A stretch of DNA of 64,000 nucleotides from Actinoplanes sandaracinus (GCF_030009775.1 NZ_JASCTH010000014.1:194343-258342); one strand, 5' to 3'; shown: positions 36,038 to 45,033, counted from the stretch's first letter. Numbers and translations: made by a program. Notes: generated from the sequence alone by a model not told the origin.

Positions 36038-36238
36038 TCACGACCAGCACCGCCTCACGACCGCACCGCAACACGACCAGCACCGCAACACGACCAGCAC
36101 CGCAACACGACCGCGCCGCAACACGACCAGCACCGCAACACGGCCGCGCCGCAACACGACCAGTGCGGCAACACGACCAGTGCGGCAACACGACCAGTGC
36201 GGCAACACGACCAGTGCGGCAACGCGATCAGCGCAGCA
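36038..36238. repeat. 17-bp tandem repeat array (minisatellite-like)
   Basis: About eleven head-to-tail copies of a 16-17-bp unit of the form ACGACCAGCACCGCAAC. The first part uses AGCACCG or GCGCCG and the second part AGTGCGG in the middle of the unit, so the array has two sub-families. Copies adjoin with no spacers, unlike CRISPR. Reading frames through it give only low-complexity peptide and lack a convincing ribosome site. Confidence 0.85.
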
Positions 36239-36439
36239 TCCCGGCGAGCGGGCCTAGACCGCCCGCCCGGCTCCCCGTGGACGGAAACCCCTGCGTCGCC
36301 GCTGTCCTGCTATTCCGTGCAATCCGGTGCCTAGGCATGCGGGCTGTCCGGGTGCACGAGCCTTCCGGGGACGCGGTCCTCGCTGGCGCACCGGGAAACG
36401 CGGAGCGAGCTTTTCAGCGATGGTGTCGTCAGAAAACTC

Positions 36440-36480
36440 GACACCCGTTGTGGGTGTGGGCTACACCCACAACGGGTGTC
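36440..36480. terminator. Long perfect stem-loop, terminator-like
   Basis: An 18-bp perfect inverted repeat (GACACCCGTTGTGGGTGT) with a 5-nt GGGCT loop. The flanks AAAAC and GTTTT can extend the stem and supply a short T-run on the plus strand. It is isolated from any gene I can recognise, so it could also be a transcript-processing or mobile-element remnant. Confidence 0.5.
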
Positions 36481-36550
36481 AGGTTTTGAAGAAGGTGGGT
36501 TACCCGCACCTACGCTGCTTCGTGAGGGCCCCGCTGCCGGGCGGACTAAT

Positions 36551-36765
36551 GATCCGGTGCACAGCCCGGCTCAGAATCCGCTACCCAGCCCAGCTCGGGA
36601 CCCCCTGCCCCAGCCCAGCTCAGGATCCGAGGCCCAGCCCGGCTCGGGATCCGAGGCGCGGCCAGCTTTTGATCCGCTGCCCAATCTGGCTCACGATCCG
36701 GTGCCCGACCAGCTCAGGATCCGGTTCCCCGCCTGGCTGAGGACCCTGGTCGCTCAGGGTTCACT
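36551..36765. repeat. Degenerate tandem repeat of about 24 bp
   Basis: About eight copies of a unit close to GATCCGCTGCCCAGCCCGGC followed by TCAG or TCGG. Nearly every unit starts GATCC and ends in GCTCAG or similar. It ends just before the left edge of the insertion sequence. Confidence 0.75.
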
Positions 36766-36788
36766 GTTCAGCAGGCTAAGACCGCATC

Positions 36789-37621
36789 TCATTTGGGGTT
36801 GTTGCTGGTCAACAGGTTCAGTCTGGCCGCGCGGCGGTAGCAGATGACAGCGCAAGCCAGGCGCAGGAATCCGCGGAAGTGGGAAGCCTTGCGGTCGTAG
36901 CGGCGGACCAGACGCCGGAACCGGGTGACCCACTCCAGGCAACGCTCAATGACGTAGCGATGCCGGCCGAGCCGGGTCGAGGACTCGATGCCCTTACGCG
37001 CGATCCGGGCCTTGATCCCGCGCTGCGTCAAAGCTTGGCGGCAGGCCCGGTAGTCGTAGCCCTTGTCGCCGTGCAACTTCGCGGGCCGTTTCCGGGGCCG
37101 GCCGACCGGCTGACGCACGGGCGTGACGCCGTCGACCACATCCTCCAGCACCCTGTGGTCGTTGACGTTGGCAGCCGAGATGTCGGCGTGCAGCGGAAGC
37201 CCGTTCCGGTCACTGATCGCGTGAACCTTGGAACCGGGCTTACCGCCGTCTACCGGGCTCGGCCCGGTCAGGTCCCCCCTTTTACCGCCCGCACGTGCAG
37301 GGCGTCAATGCTGGCCCGCGACCAGTCGATCTGCCCGGCAGCGCCGAGCACATCAAGCGTGGCCCGGTGCAGCGCTTCCATCACCCCTTGTTCGACCCAC
37401 TCCGTGAACCGGCGGTGCGTGCTGGCCGACGAGATCGGGAACGACTCCGGCAACTCGTTCCAGGCGCAGCCGGCGTCGAGCACGTACAGGATCGCCGCAA
37501 GCGCTACACGATCGTCGATACGCCGCCGCCCGCCGCCTTGATGCCTTTTCGGGTGCTCGGGCAGCAGCGGCTGCGCCAGGTGCCACAACGCTTCCGGGCA
37601 GTACTTCTCCACATCACCCAC
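36789..37621 (-). CDS. IS5-family DDE transposase, two frames joined by a -1 shift
   Basis: The first frame starts near GTG 37621 (VGDVEKYCPEALWHL) and ends at a stop at 37268 after ALHVRAVKGGT. The second frame continues as GGDLTGPSPVDGGKPGSKVH to 36789. The joint is AAAAGGGGGG on the coding strand (37274-37283), and moving back one base fuses the frames exactly. The DDE residues appear in IDALHVRA, HGDKGYDY and YVIERCLEW. Programmed frameshifting is known in the IS427-type branch of IS5. A simple frameshift mutation is the alternative, but the slippery run at the joint argues for programming. Confidence 0.8.
37274..37283 (-). other. Probable -1 ribosomal frameshift site (A4G6)
   Basis: Coding-strand run AAAAGGGGGG at the only point where the two transposase frames can be joined by a -1 slip. 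The zero-frame stop follows six bases later. Confidence 0.7.
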
Positions 37622-37849
37622 GGCCCGTACAACGAATGATGTTGCGCTGCAACAACCCCAAACGAGATGCGGTCTAAGGACGCTGAGGGCCGCGTCCGGG
37701 GCTGGGATGCGGCGGTCAGTGCCATCCGGTGACCACGGATTCAGCCCGGAGGCCGCGCTACGGTCCGGTGTGGTGCCCACCCCGCGTCGTGGAGGCGGGA
37801 CGGTCCCGGTGCGGTTGAAGGCCCCGGACGGCGTACAAGGGAAGGGTCG

Positions 37850-39169
37850 TCAAGGGCGAGGGTCCGCCGGAGGGTGACCGGCCGCAGACGGGCGAGGGCC
37901 CGCCGGAGGGTGACCCGCCGCAGACGGGCGACGGTCCGCCGGGAGGTGACCGGTCGCAGACAGGTAGCCAGTCGCGGACGGGCGAGAAAGCGGTGGAGCA
38001 TGGCCCGTCGCGGAGGGGTGGCCGGCGGCGGATGGGTCAGTAGATGGGTAGCCGGCAGCGGGCCGGTTAGGGAGCGCGGATGGGTGGCCGGCTGGGGTGG
38101 GGCGACGGGTCGCCGGGCCGCGGTTCCACCAGAGGGAGAGGCCGATCCCGCTGATCGCCAGGAGCGTGCCGAGGAGGAGGAACCAGACCGTGACCTCGAC
38201 GTTCTGCTTGGTGAGGGCGAACTCGCGGGGCAGGTCGCCGAGGACGTCGGTGAGCTGTTCGGCGTCCTCGGCCTTGAAGTAGCGGCCTCCGGTCAGGTCG
38301 GCGACCTGTGTCAGCGCGTCCTCGTCGATCTCGCGGTTGCCGCCGCCGCGGCCGCCGCCGAAACCGCCCCCGCCGAAACCACCGCCGCCGAAGGCCGAGT
38401 CGCCGCTGACCTGTTGGGCGGTGCAGACCATCTGCTGCGGGTTGGTGGTGCCGAAGCCGATCGTGTAGACGCGCAGCCGCCTCGCCGCGGCTTGCCCGGC
38501 GGCGGTGACCGGGTCGACGCCGGTGGTGTTGGAACCGTCGGTGAGCACCACGATGGTGTCCGGCTGGTAGTCGACCGGCAGGCCGTCGGGGGGCGCGCCG
38601 AGGTCGACACCGGTCTTGGCCACCTCGGGGTTGATCTCGGCGATCGCGTCGACGGAGGTGAGGATGGCCTGGCCGATCGCGGTGCCGCGGGCGGTCTTCA
38701 GGTTGTCGATCGCTTCGAGCAGGGGCTGCTTGTCGGTGGTCGGCGGGACGAGGAGCCCGGCGATGCCGGAGAAGGCGACCAGGCCGATCCGGGTGTCGCC
38801 GTCCTGGGACTCGACGAATCCGCGGGCGGCGTCGACGGCCACGGCGAGCCGGTTCGGGGCGATGTCGGTGTTGCACATCGACCCGGACACGTCGATGGCC
38901 AGCAGGATGGTGGTGTCGTTGGACGGCACGGCGACCGAGGCCTGTGGCCGGGTGACGCCCCCGGCCAGGGCGACGAGCCCGGCCAGGAACAGCCAGACGG
39001 GGACGCGCCGGCGCCAGGCGGTCCGGCCGGGCAGGGCGGCGCGGATCAGGGCGATGCTCGACACCGTGACCGCGGTCCGTTTCCGGCGGCGGTTGAACCA
39101 CCAGCGGGCGGTCAGCAGGAGCGGTACGGCCAGCAGCGCGGTCAGCGCCCACGGCCAGCTCAGCGACAT
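37850..39169 (-). CDS. BatA/BatB-like VWA membrane protein with repeat tail
   Basis: 439 aa. Two N-terminal helices (PWALTALLAVPLLLTARWW and VPVWLFLAGLVALAGGV) precede a VWA domain with MIDAS LAIDVSGSM, Thr in KTARGTAIGQAI and VVLTDGSNTTG. A Gly-rich loop (GGGGFGGGGFGGG) interrupts it. A third helix (VWFLLLGTLLAISGIGLSLWW) follows. Most family members stop there, but this one continues for about 95 residues of His/Pro/Ala/Ser repeats, probably gained by repeat expansion. The start overlaps the previous gene's stop (TGATG). Confidence 0.85.
   Translation of the reverse strand: MSLSWPWALTALLAVPLLLTARWWFNRRRKRTAVTVSSIALIRAALPGRTAWRRRVPVWLFLAGLVALAGGVTRPQASVAVPSNDTTILLAIDVSGSMCNTDIAPNRLAVAVDAARGFVESQDGDTRIGLVAFSGIAGLLVPPTTDKQPLLEAIDNLKTARGTAIGQAILTSVDAIAEINPEVAKTGVDLGAPPDGLPVDYQPDTIVVLTDGSNTTGVDPVTAAGQAAARRLRVYTIGFGTTNPQQMVCTAQQVSGDSAFGGGGFGGGGFGGGRGGGNREIDEDALTQVADLTGGRYFKAEDAEQLTDVLGDLPREFALTKQNVEVTVWFLLLGTLLAISGIGLSLWWNRGPATRRPTPAGHPSALPNRPAAGYPSTDPSAAGHPSATGHAPPLSRPSATGYLSATGHLPADRRPSAAGHPPAGPRPSAAGHPPADPRP
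37865..38060. repeat. 36-bp direct repeats within the 3' end of a VWA gene
   Basis: Near-identical units begin at 37865, 37901 and 37937 (CGCCGGAGGGTGAC and equivalents), with looser copies further right. In the gene frame each unit encodes twelve residues of the form PSAAGHPPADPR. Confidence 0.75.
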
Positions 39170-40152
39170 CAGACGATCCTTCCGTGCCAGCGGACGCCCA
39201 GCAGCCCACCAAGGGTCAGGAGCACCAGGGCGGCCGCGGCGAACGGTGCGGTCAGCTCGAGGGGTTCCTTCTCGGTGGTGAGCCGCAGGTCGATCGACTT
39301 CGTGCTGTCGGTGAGCGCGGCCGCGTCGCCGGCCTGCTGGTACGCCCCACCGGTCACCTGCGCCACCGTGGTCAGCAGGGTCTCGTCGAGGGCGGTGCCG
39401 AGCTGGAAGCCGTCCACCTCGACGGTCGCGCCCTTCGCGGTGCCGACGCCGACGGTCTGGATCCGCACTCCGGCGGCCGCGGCGAGTTCGGCGGCGGCCC
39501 GCACGTCGGGCCCGCCGGTCTCCTCGCCGTCGGAGAAGACCACGATCGTCGCCGACGGCCAGTAGCCGAGGTCGGCCGGAGCCGGGGCGGCCGTGCCCGC
39601 CGCGCCTTGGCCCGGGGGCAGGCTGACCGGTTTGCCGGTGATCGTGCCGAGCGCGACCAGGATGGCCTGGCCGAGGGAGGTGCCGCCGCTGGGTGTGACC
39701 CGGCCGATCGCGGCGACCGCGGCGGCGTGGTCGTCGGTGGGCGCCTGGGTGAGCAGGGCCTGGTCGCCGAAGACGAGAACGCCGACGTCGACGGTGTCCG
39801 GCTGGTCCTCGACGAACGCCTTCGCGGCCTCCTGGGCGGCGCCGAGCCGGCTGGGGGCGACGTCGTCGGCCGACATGCTGTTGGAGATGTCGAAGGCGAG
39901 CAGAACGGTGCCGGCGACGCGGGGCACGGCGACCTCGGCCTGCGGGCGGGCCAGGCCGGTCAGCATCACCGGGAGGGCGGCGAGAAGGAGCGCGTACGGC
40001 AGGTGGCGACGGACTCCGCCGCCGGTCAGGGAGGTGAAGCCGGCCGCTCTCAATCCCGCCGCGCGTCGCTTCTGCAGGGCCAGGTAGCCCGTCACGGCCG
40101 CTGCGGTGATCACGACGGCGACGGCGATGAGAGCCGGGTAGAGGAAGGTCAC
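39169..40152 (-). CDS. BatA-like VWA membrane protein
   Basis: 327 aa. An N-terminal helix (LYPALIAVAVVITAAAVTGYLAL) and a second helix (ALLLAALPVMLTGL) come before the VWA domain with MIDAS LAFDISNSM, Thr in TPSGGTSLGQAI and VVFSDGEETGG. A C-terminal helix (APFAAAALVLLTLGGLLGV) ends the protein. It is one of two consecutive VWA genes in a MoxR/DUF58 operon. Its ATG overlaps the end of the DUF58 gene by four bases. Confidence 0.88.
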   Translation of the reverse strand: MTFLYPALIAVAVVITAAAVTGYLALQKRRAAGLRAAGFTSLTGGGVRRHLPYALLLAALPVMLTGLARPQAEVAVPRVAGTVLLAFDISNSMSADDVAPSRLGAAQEAAKAFVEDQPDTVDVGVLVFGDQALLTQAPTDDHAAAVAAIGRVTPSGGTSLGQAILVALGTITGKPVSLPPGQGAAGTAAPAPADLGYWPSATIVVFSDGEETGGPDVRAAAELAAAAGVRIQTVGVGTAKGATVEVDGFQLGTALDETLLTTVAQVTGGAYQQAGDAAALTDSTKSIDLRLTTEKEPLELTAPFAAAALVLLTLGGLLGVRWHGRIV

Positions 40153-41033
40153 CGGCGTCTCCGTCCGGATCGGCGGACCATGTCGACCAGGGCGGTCAGC
40201 ATGTCCTGGTCGGTGGTGATCCGGTGGGCGTCGACACCGGCCTTGCGCATGGCGGCGGCGAGTTCCTCCTCGCGGGCGCCGGCCTGCTGGGTCAACCGGG
40301 ACCGCAGCAGCGGGTCGCTGGTGTCGACGAGCAGTTGTTCGCCGGTCTCGGCGTCCTCGACGAGGATCAGGCCGAGGTCGGGGAGTTCCAGTTCGGCGGG
40401 GTCGACGACGCGGATGACGACGACCTCGTGGCGGTGGGTGAGCTGGGCGAGCGGGCGGTCCCAGCCGGGTTCGCCGATGAAGTCGGACATCACGAAGACG
40501 AGGCTGCGCCGCTGGGCGGTGGTGGTCGCAGCAAGGCGCAGCATCGCCGTTAGGTCAGTAGTCTTGTCCGACTTCTTCGTGACTTCCGCGGTGGCTTCGC
40601 GCGCTATCCGCAGCACCTGATCTCGTCCGGCGCGCGGCGGAACGATCTTGGCGGCCTGATTGTCGAAGAGGATCGCCCCGACCCGGTTGCCCCCTTGCGA
40701 TATCAGCCGGGCGATGCTGATCGCGAGTGAGGAAGCGACCGACTCCTTGCCCTCTCCCCCACCGAAGCGCATCGACGCCGACCGGTCGATCACCATCCAG
40801 GCCGTCATCTCACGGTCCTCGGTGTACTGCCGGACGAACGGCTCGTCGAGTCTCGCCGTGACGTTCCAGTCGATGTGCCGGACGTCGTCCTCCGGCGTGT
40901 ACGCGCGCAGGTCGGTGAAGTCGAGACCGGCGCCGTGCCACACGGTCCGGTAGGAGCCCTGCAGGCGCCCGTCGAGGCGGCGCCCGAGTTTCCACTCCAG
41001 GTGCCGCAACAGCCGGTCCGGGGCGTTCGTCAT
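40149..41033 (-). CDS. DUF58-domain protein
   Basis: 294 aa, soluble. The DUF58 signature appears at residues 35-55 (DLRAYTPEDDVRHIDWNVTARL). It is followed by a degenerate VWA-like fold with MVIDRSASMRFG. DUF58 proteins occur almost always between a MoxR ATPase and VWA genes, as here, and are thought to act with them in assembling or activating partner proteins. The ATG directly abuts the MoxR stop codon. Confidence 0.9.
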   Translation of the reverse strand: MTNAPDRLLRHLEWKLGRRLDGRLQGSYRTVWHGAGLDFTDLRAYTPEDDVRHIDWNVTARLDEPFVRQYTEDREMTAWMVIDRSASMRFGGGEGKESVASSLAISIARLISQGGNRVGAILFDNQAAKIVPPRAGRDQVLRIAREATAEVTKKSDKTTDLTAMLRLAATTTAQRRSLVFVMSDFIGEPGWDRPLAQLTHRHEVVVIRVVDPAELELPDLGLILVEDAETGEQLLVDTSDPLLRSRLTQQAGAREEELAAAMRKAGVDAHRITTDQDMLTALVDMVRRSGRRRR

Positions 41034-42029
41034 CTATCGGCCCCGGCCGCCGGCCGGCTCCGGGAACGACAGGTTCGCCAGGATCTTCGAGATGATCAGG
41101 TCGGCGGTCACCTCGTCGGAGAGCGCCTCGTAGGAGAGGACCAGCCGGTGCCGCAGCACGTCGAGGGCCAGGTCGCCGAGGTCCTCGGGCACCACGTATT
41201 CGCGGCCGCGGATGAAGGCGAGCGCTCGGGCGGCCAGCACCAGGCTGATCGAGGACCGTGGGCTGGCGCCGAAGGTGACATAGCGGGCCAGGTCGGTGAG
41301 GCCGGCCCGGGACGGGTCGCGGGTGGCATGGGCCAGGTTGACCGCGAACTCGATCAGGGACGGGTCGACGTAGACCTTGTCCACCTGCTCCTGGAGGCCG
41401 GCCAGCGTCGGCGGGTCGATGATCCTCTGGATCACGGCGGCCCGGCCGAGGGCCCGCTCGACCACCACAAACTCCTCGGTCACGCTGGGATAGCCGACCA
41501 CGACCTTCATCATGAAACGGTCGACCTGCGCCTCGGGCAGCGGATAGACGCCCTCGTTCTCGATCGGGTTCTGGGTGGCCATCACCAGGAACGGGCTGGG
41601 TAGCCGGTGCGTCTCGCGGCCGATGGTGACCTGCCGCTCCTGCATGGTCTCCAGCAGCGCGCTCTGCACCTTCGCCGGCGCCCGGTTGATCTCGTCGGCG
41701 AGCAGCAGGTTGGTGAAGACCGGGCCGAGCTGGACCTGGAACTCACCGGATTTCTGGTTGTAGACGCGGGTGCCGACGATGTCGGCGGGCACCAGGTCGG
41801 GGGTGAACTGCACCCGGTGGAAGTCGCCGCCGATCGCCTCCGCGAGGGACTTCACCGCCAGGGTCTTGGCGAGGCCGGGGACGCCCTCGACCAGGATGTG
41901 CCCGCGGGCCAGCAGGGCCACGACCATTCGTTCGAGCAGGTTGTCCTGGCCGACGATGGTCTTCTTGACCTCGTAGAGCACCTTCTCGATCGGGCCGGCG
42001 GAGGCGGGCGGGGCGTCGGTCCAGCTCAT
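41034..42029 (-). CDS. MoxR-family AAA+ ATPase
   Basis: 331 aa from ATG 42029. Walker A is HILVEGVPGLAKTLAVKSLA, Walker B is LLLADEINRAPAKVQSALLE, sensor 1 is VMATQNPIENEGVYPLPEAQVDRFM, and the C-terminal lid domain is complete. MoxR proteins are chaperone-like ATPases that remodel VWA-domain partners. The DUF58 and two VWA genes directly downstream are the obvious clients. Confidence 0.93.
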   Translation of the reverse strand: MSWTDAPPASAGPIEKVLYEVKKTIVGQDNLLERMVVALLARGHILVEGVPGLAKTLAVKSLAEAIGGDFHRVQFTPDLVPADIVGTRVYNQKSGEFQVQLGPVFTNLLLADEINRAPAKVQSALLETMQERQVTIGRETHRLPSPFLVMATQNPIENEGVYPLPEAQVDRFMMKVVVGYPSVTEEFVVVERALGRAAVIQRIIDPPTLAGLQEQVDKVYVDPSLIEFAVNLAHATRDPSRAGLTDLARYVTFGASPRSSISLVLAARALAFIRGREYVVPEDLGDLALDVLRHRLVLSYEALSDEVTADLIISKILANLSFPEPAGGRGR

Positions 42030-42060
42030 GTATCCGTCGCTTTCTCTGTCGGGGGACGTG

Positions 42061-42939
42061 TCAGAGGGGCGGGGACTGGCCGTCGCCCTCGCCGCCGCCG
42101 AGGGCAGCGCCGATCGGGACGGCGAAGCCGATGCCGATGAAGGTGCCGGCGCCGCTCGGGTTGGCCAGCGCGATGACGATGCCGACCACCTGCCCACGGT
42201 CGTTGATCAGCGGCCCGCCGGAGTTGCCGGGGTTGACCGCCGCGTCGAACTGGATGAGGCCCTCGATGTCCTGCTTGCCGTCGTCCCCGTTCAACTTGCG
42301 GTCGAGCCCGGAGACGACGCCGCTGGTGGTGCTGAAGGTGAGGCCGAGCGGGTTGCCGATCGCCACCACGAGATCGCCGATCCGGCTGCCGCCGCCGAGC
42401 ACGGCCGGGACCAGGGTCTCCGGCAGTTTGTCGGGGGTGAGCGTGGCGATGTCCCGCGACGGCTGCTGCCTCGCGATCCGTGCCGCGGCCCTGGTGCCGT
42501 CGGCGTAGGTGAGCCGGATCGCCTCGGCGCCGTCGACGACGTGGAAGGCGGTCATGACGGTGCCGTCGGCGTTGGCGATCACACCGGTGCCGGTGCCGGC
42601 TTCGAGCCGGTTCTGCGAGTCGTGCCCGGTGGTCTCGATCAGCACCACCGACGGGGTGAGCGCCTGGTGGATCTCGGCCACGGTGAACGGTGTCTCGGAG
42701 GGCGACGGGGAGGCCGACGGGGCGGCCACGGCGGGCGTCTGGCCGCTTCCGCCGCCGCGCACGGCCACCAGCGCGGTGATCGCCACGGCCCACACCACGA
42801 TCGCGCCTATCAGCACTCTGCGGCGCAGCTCAGCGGTGTTCCACCGGGTCTTCGGCTCCGCCGGAACGGGCTCGGGCGGGCCGGCCTCGTCCGGGCGGAG
42901 CACCGTCATCACGGCACGACCGCCAGACTCTGCATTCAT
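42061..42939 (-). CDS. Membrane-anchored trypsin-like serine protease (HtrA-type, no PDZ)
   Basis: 292 aa. A cytoplasmic N-terminus of about 40 residues, one helix (VLIGAIVVWAVAITALVAV), a Ser/Pro linker, then a chymotrypsin-fold domain. The catalytic triad reads His in TAFHVVDG, Asp in SRDIATL and Ser in NPGNSGGPL. The protein ends after the protease domain, so the PDZ domain of classical HtrA is missing. It is 31 bp upstream of moxR on the same strand and likely leads the operon. Starts at ATG 42939 or ATG 42909 are both possible. Confidence 0.85.
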   Translation of the reverse strand: MNAESGGRAVMTVLRPDEAGPPEPVPAEPKTRWNTAELRRRVLIGAIVVWAVAITALVAVRGGGSGQTPAVAAPSASPSPSETPFTVAEIHQALTPSVVLIETTGHDSQNRLEAGTGTGVIANADGTVMTAFHVVDGAEAIRLTYADGTRAAARIARQQPSRDIATLTPDKLPETLVPAVLGGGSRIGDLVVAIGNPLGLTFSTTSGVVSGLDRKLNGDDGKQDIEGLIQFDAAVNPGNSGGPLINDRGQVVGIVIALANPSGAGTFIGIGFAVPIGAALGGGEGDGQSPPL

Positions 42940-43164
42940 CGACCCTAGAAGCGTTTCCTAGGAATCCGCCATGAGAGTTCTGACGGTTCCCGGGACACGA
43001 ATTTCCACAATCGCTGCAAACGTCACCAAAACGATCGGGTCCGCCGGGAGCCCGCGGCCCCCTTCTTAGCATGTTCTTAGAGTGCCGGGCGCGCCCCGGT
43101 GGCGCACTCACGGCTACCGCACGGTAACGCGAGTGCGTAGCGTGGCCTCAAGGAGGGAACGCCC

Positions 43165-45033
43165 ATGAGCGCGAACGTCTCGGAAAAACAGGCACGGCAG
43201 ACCGCTGAGGCCGCTCGAGAGTCCGAGTGGCGGCAGCCCAGCTTCGGGAAGGAACTGTTCCTCGGACGGTTCCGGCTCGACCTGATCCATCCACGCCCGG
43301 CGGCTCAGGCCCGGCCGGAGTTCCTGGACCGCCTCGAGGCGTACCTGCGCTCCGAGGTGGACGGCGCCCGCATCGAACGTGAGGCGCGCATCCCCGACGA
43401 GGTCTTCCGCGGCCTCGCCGACATCGGCGCCTTCGGCATGAAGATCGACGAGGAGTACGGCGGACTCGGGCTCTCCCACCTGCACTACTGCCAGGCGCTG
43501 ACGATGACCGGTTCGGTCAACGCCGCGCTCGCCGCCCTGTTGTCGGCGCACCAGTCGATCGGCGTGCCGCAGCCGCTGAAGATGTTCGGCACGCCCGCGC
43601 AGAAGAAGGCGTTCCTGCCCCGGCTGGCCGCCGGCGAGGTGTCCGCGTTCCTGCTCACCGAGCCGGACGTCGGCTCCGACCCGGCCCGGCTGGGCACGGT
43701 GGCCGAGCCGGTCGACGGCGGTTACCGCCTCAACGGGGTGAAGTTGTGGGCCACCAACGGCACGATCGCCACCCTGCTCGTGGTGATGGCCAAGGTCCCG
43801 GGGAAGGGCATCACCGCCTTCGTGGTGGAGGGCGACGCCCCCGGCATCACGGTGGAGCGGCGCAACGCGTTCCTCGGCCTGCGCGGCCTGGAGAACAGCG
43901 TGACCCGTTTCCACGACGTGTTCGTGCCGGCCGAGAACGTCATCGGCGACCTCGGCAAGGGCCTGCGGATCGCGCTGACCACGCTCAACACCGGCCGGCT
44001 CTCGCTGCCCGCGATGTGTGTCGGCGCGGGCAAGCGGGCGGTGGCGATCGCCCGCGAGTGGTCGGCCGACCGGGTCCAGTGGGGCCGTCCGGTCGGCGAG
44101 CACGAGGCGGTGGCCAAGAAGATCGCCTTCATCGCCGCCTCGTCGTACGCGATGGAGTCCATGCTGGACCTGTGCTGCCTGATCGCCGACGACCAGCGCA
44201 ACGACATCCGGATCGAGGCCGCGCTGGTCAAGCTGTTCGCCAGCGAGATCGCCTGGCAGGTGGCCGACGAGCTGATCCAGATCCGGGGCGGCCGCGGTTA
44301 CGAGACGGCCGAGTCGCTGGCCGCTCGCGGCGAGCGCCCGTCCGAGGCCGAGCAGATCCTCCGCGACCTGCGGATCAACCGGATCTTCGAGGGCTCCACC
44401 GAGATCATGCACCTGCTCATCGCCCGGGAGGCGGTCGACGCGCACCTGTCGGTCGCCGGCGACATCATCGACCCGGAGGCCGATCTCTCCCGAAAGGCCC
44501 GCGCCGGGGCGCGGGCCGGCGCGTTCTACGCCCGCTGGCTGCCCACCCTCGCGGTGGGCACCGGTCACCATCCCGCGGGGTACGCGGAGTTCGGCCCGCT
44601 GGCGGCCCATCTGCGGTACGTGGAACGCACGTCCCGCAAGCTGGCCCGGTCCACGTTCTACGGGATGTCGCGCTGGCAGGGAAAGCTGGAGCGCAAGCAG
44701 GCCTTCCTGGGCCGGATCGTGGACATCGGCGCGGAGCTGTTCGCGATGTCGGCGGTGTGCGTGCGTGCCCACGCCGAACGCGACGACCGCCCGGAGGGCC
44801 GTGAGCTGGCCGATCTCTTCTGCCGGCAGGCCCGGCTGCGGGCCGAGGAACGGTTCGCCGCCCTGTGGGACAACACCGACAGCCTGGATGTGCGGGCCGC
44901 GGAGCGGGTCCTCGCCGGCCGTTACGCGTTCCTGGAGGACGGTGTGATCTCCCCGCCCGCCGACACGCCCTGGGTGGCGGCCTGGAAGCCCGGCCCCAGC
45001 ACCGCCGAGGACGTGCGCCGGCGCCTGAAGTGA
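43165..45033 (+). CDS. Acyl-CoA dehydrogenase, long (about 620 aa) type
   Basis: 622 aa, longer than the usual 380-400 because of an N-terminal extension of about 60 residues and an extra C-terminal domain from about 430. Core motifs are GMKIDEEYGGLGLSHLHY, FLLTEPDVGSDPARLG, KLWATNGTIA, QIRGGRGYETAE and FEGSTEIMHLL. FAD-dependent oxidation of an acyl-CoA is expected; chain length is unknown. An AAGGAGGGAAC ribosome site precedes the ATG. It is a single-gene unit ended by a strong hairpin. Confidence 0.88.
   Translation: MSANVSEKQARQTAEAARESEWRQPSFGKELFLGRFRLDLIHPRPAAQARPEFLDRLEAYLRSEVDGARIEREARIPDEVFRGLADIGAFGMKIDEEYGGLGLSHLHYCQALTMTGSVNAALAALLSAHQSIGVPQPLKMFGTPAQKKAFLPRLAAGEVSAFLLTEPDVGSDPARLGTVAEPVDGGYRLNGVKLWATNGTIATLLVVMAKVPGKGITAFVVEGDAPGITVERRNAFLGLRGLENSVTRFHDVFVPAENVIGDLGKGLRIALTTLNTGRLSLPAMCVGAGKRAVAIAREWSADRVQWGRPVGEHEAVAKKIAFIAASSYAMESMLDLCCLIADDQRNDIRIEAALVKLFASEIAWQVADELIQIRGGRGYETAESLAARGERPSEAEQILRDLRINRIFEGSTEIMHLLIAREAVDAHLSVAGDIIDPEADLSRKARAGARAGAFYARWLPTLAVGTGHHPAGYAEFGPLAAHLRYVERTSRKLARSTFYGMSRWQGKLERKQAFLGRIVDIGAELFAMSAVCVRAHAERDDRPEGRELADLFCRQARLRAEERFAALWDNTDSLDVRAAERVLAGRYAFLEDGVISPPADTPWVAAWKPGPSTAEDVRRRLK

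Larger units (their letters stand above)
36780..37674 (-). mobile_element. IS5-family insertion sequence, about 895 bp, apparently complete
   Basis: The ends are inverted repeats (left about 36780-36805, right about 37649-37674) agreeing over 26 bases with one mismatch, beginning GACCGCATCTC. Both outer edges are flanked by TAA (within CTAAG), consistent with the TNA or TA target duplication of this family. Inside is a two-frame DDE transposase on the minus strand. Intact ends, matched target duplication and an intact active site suggest recent arrival. Confidence 0.85.

Noticed and set aside
36038-36238. A CRISPR array
   Set aside because: Units are 16-17 bp and adjacent with no unique spacers, and there are no cas genes.
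36025-36489. A plus-strand frame through the 17-bp repeats
   Set aside because: The product is only a translation of the repeats (HNTTSTATRPAPQ type), with no ribosome site or domain.
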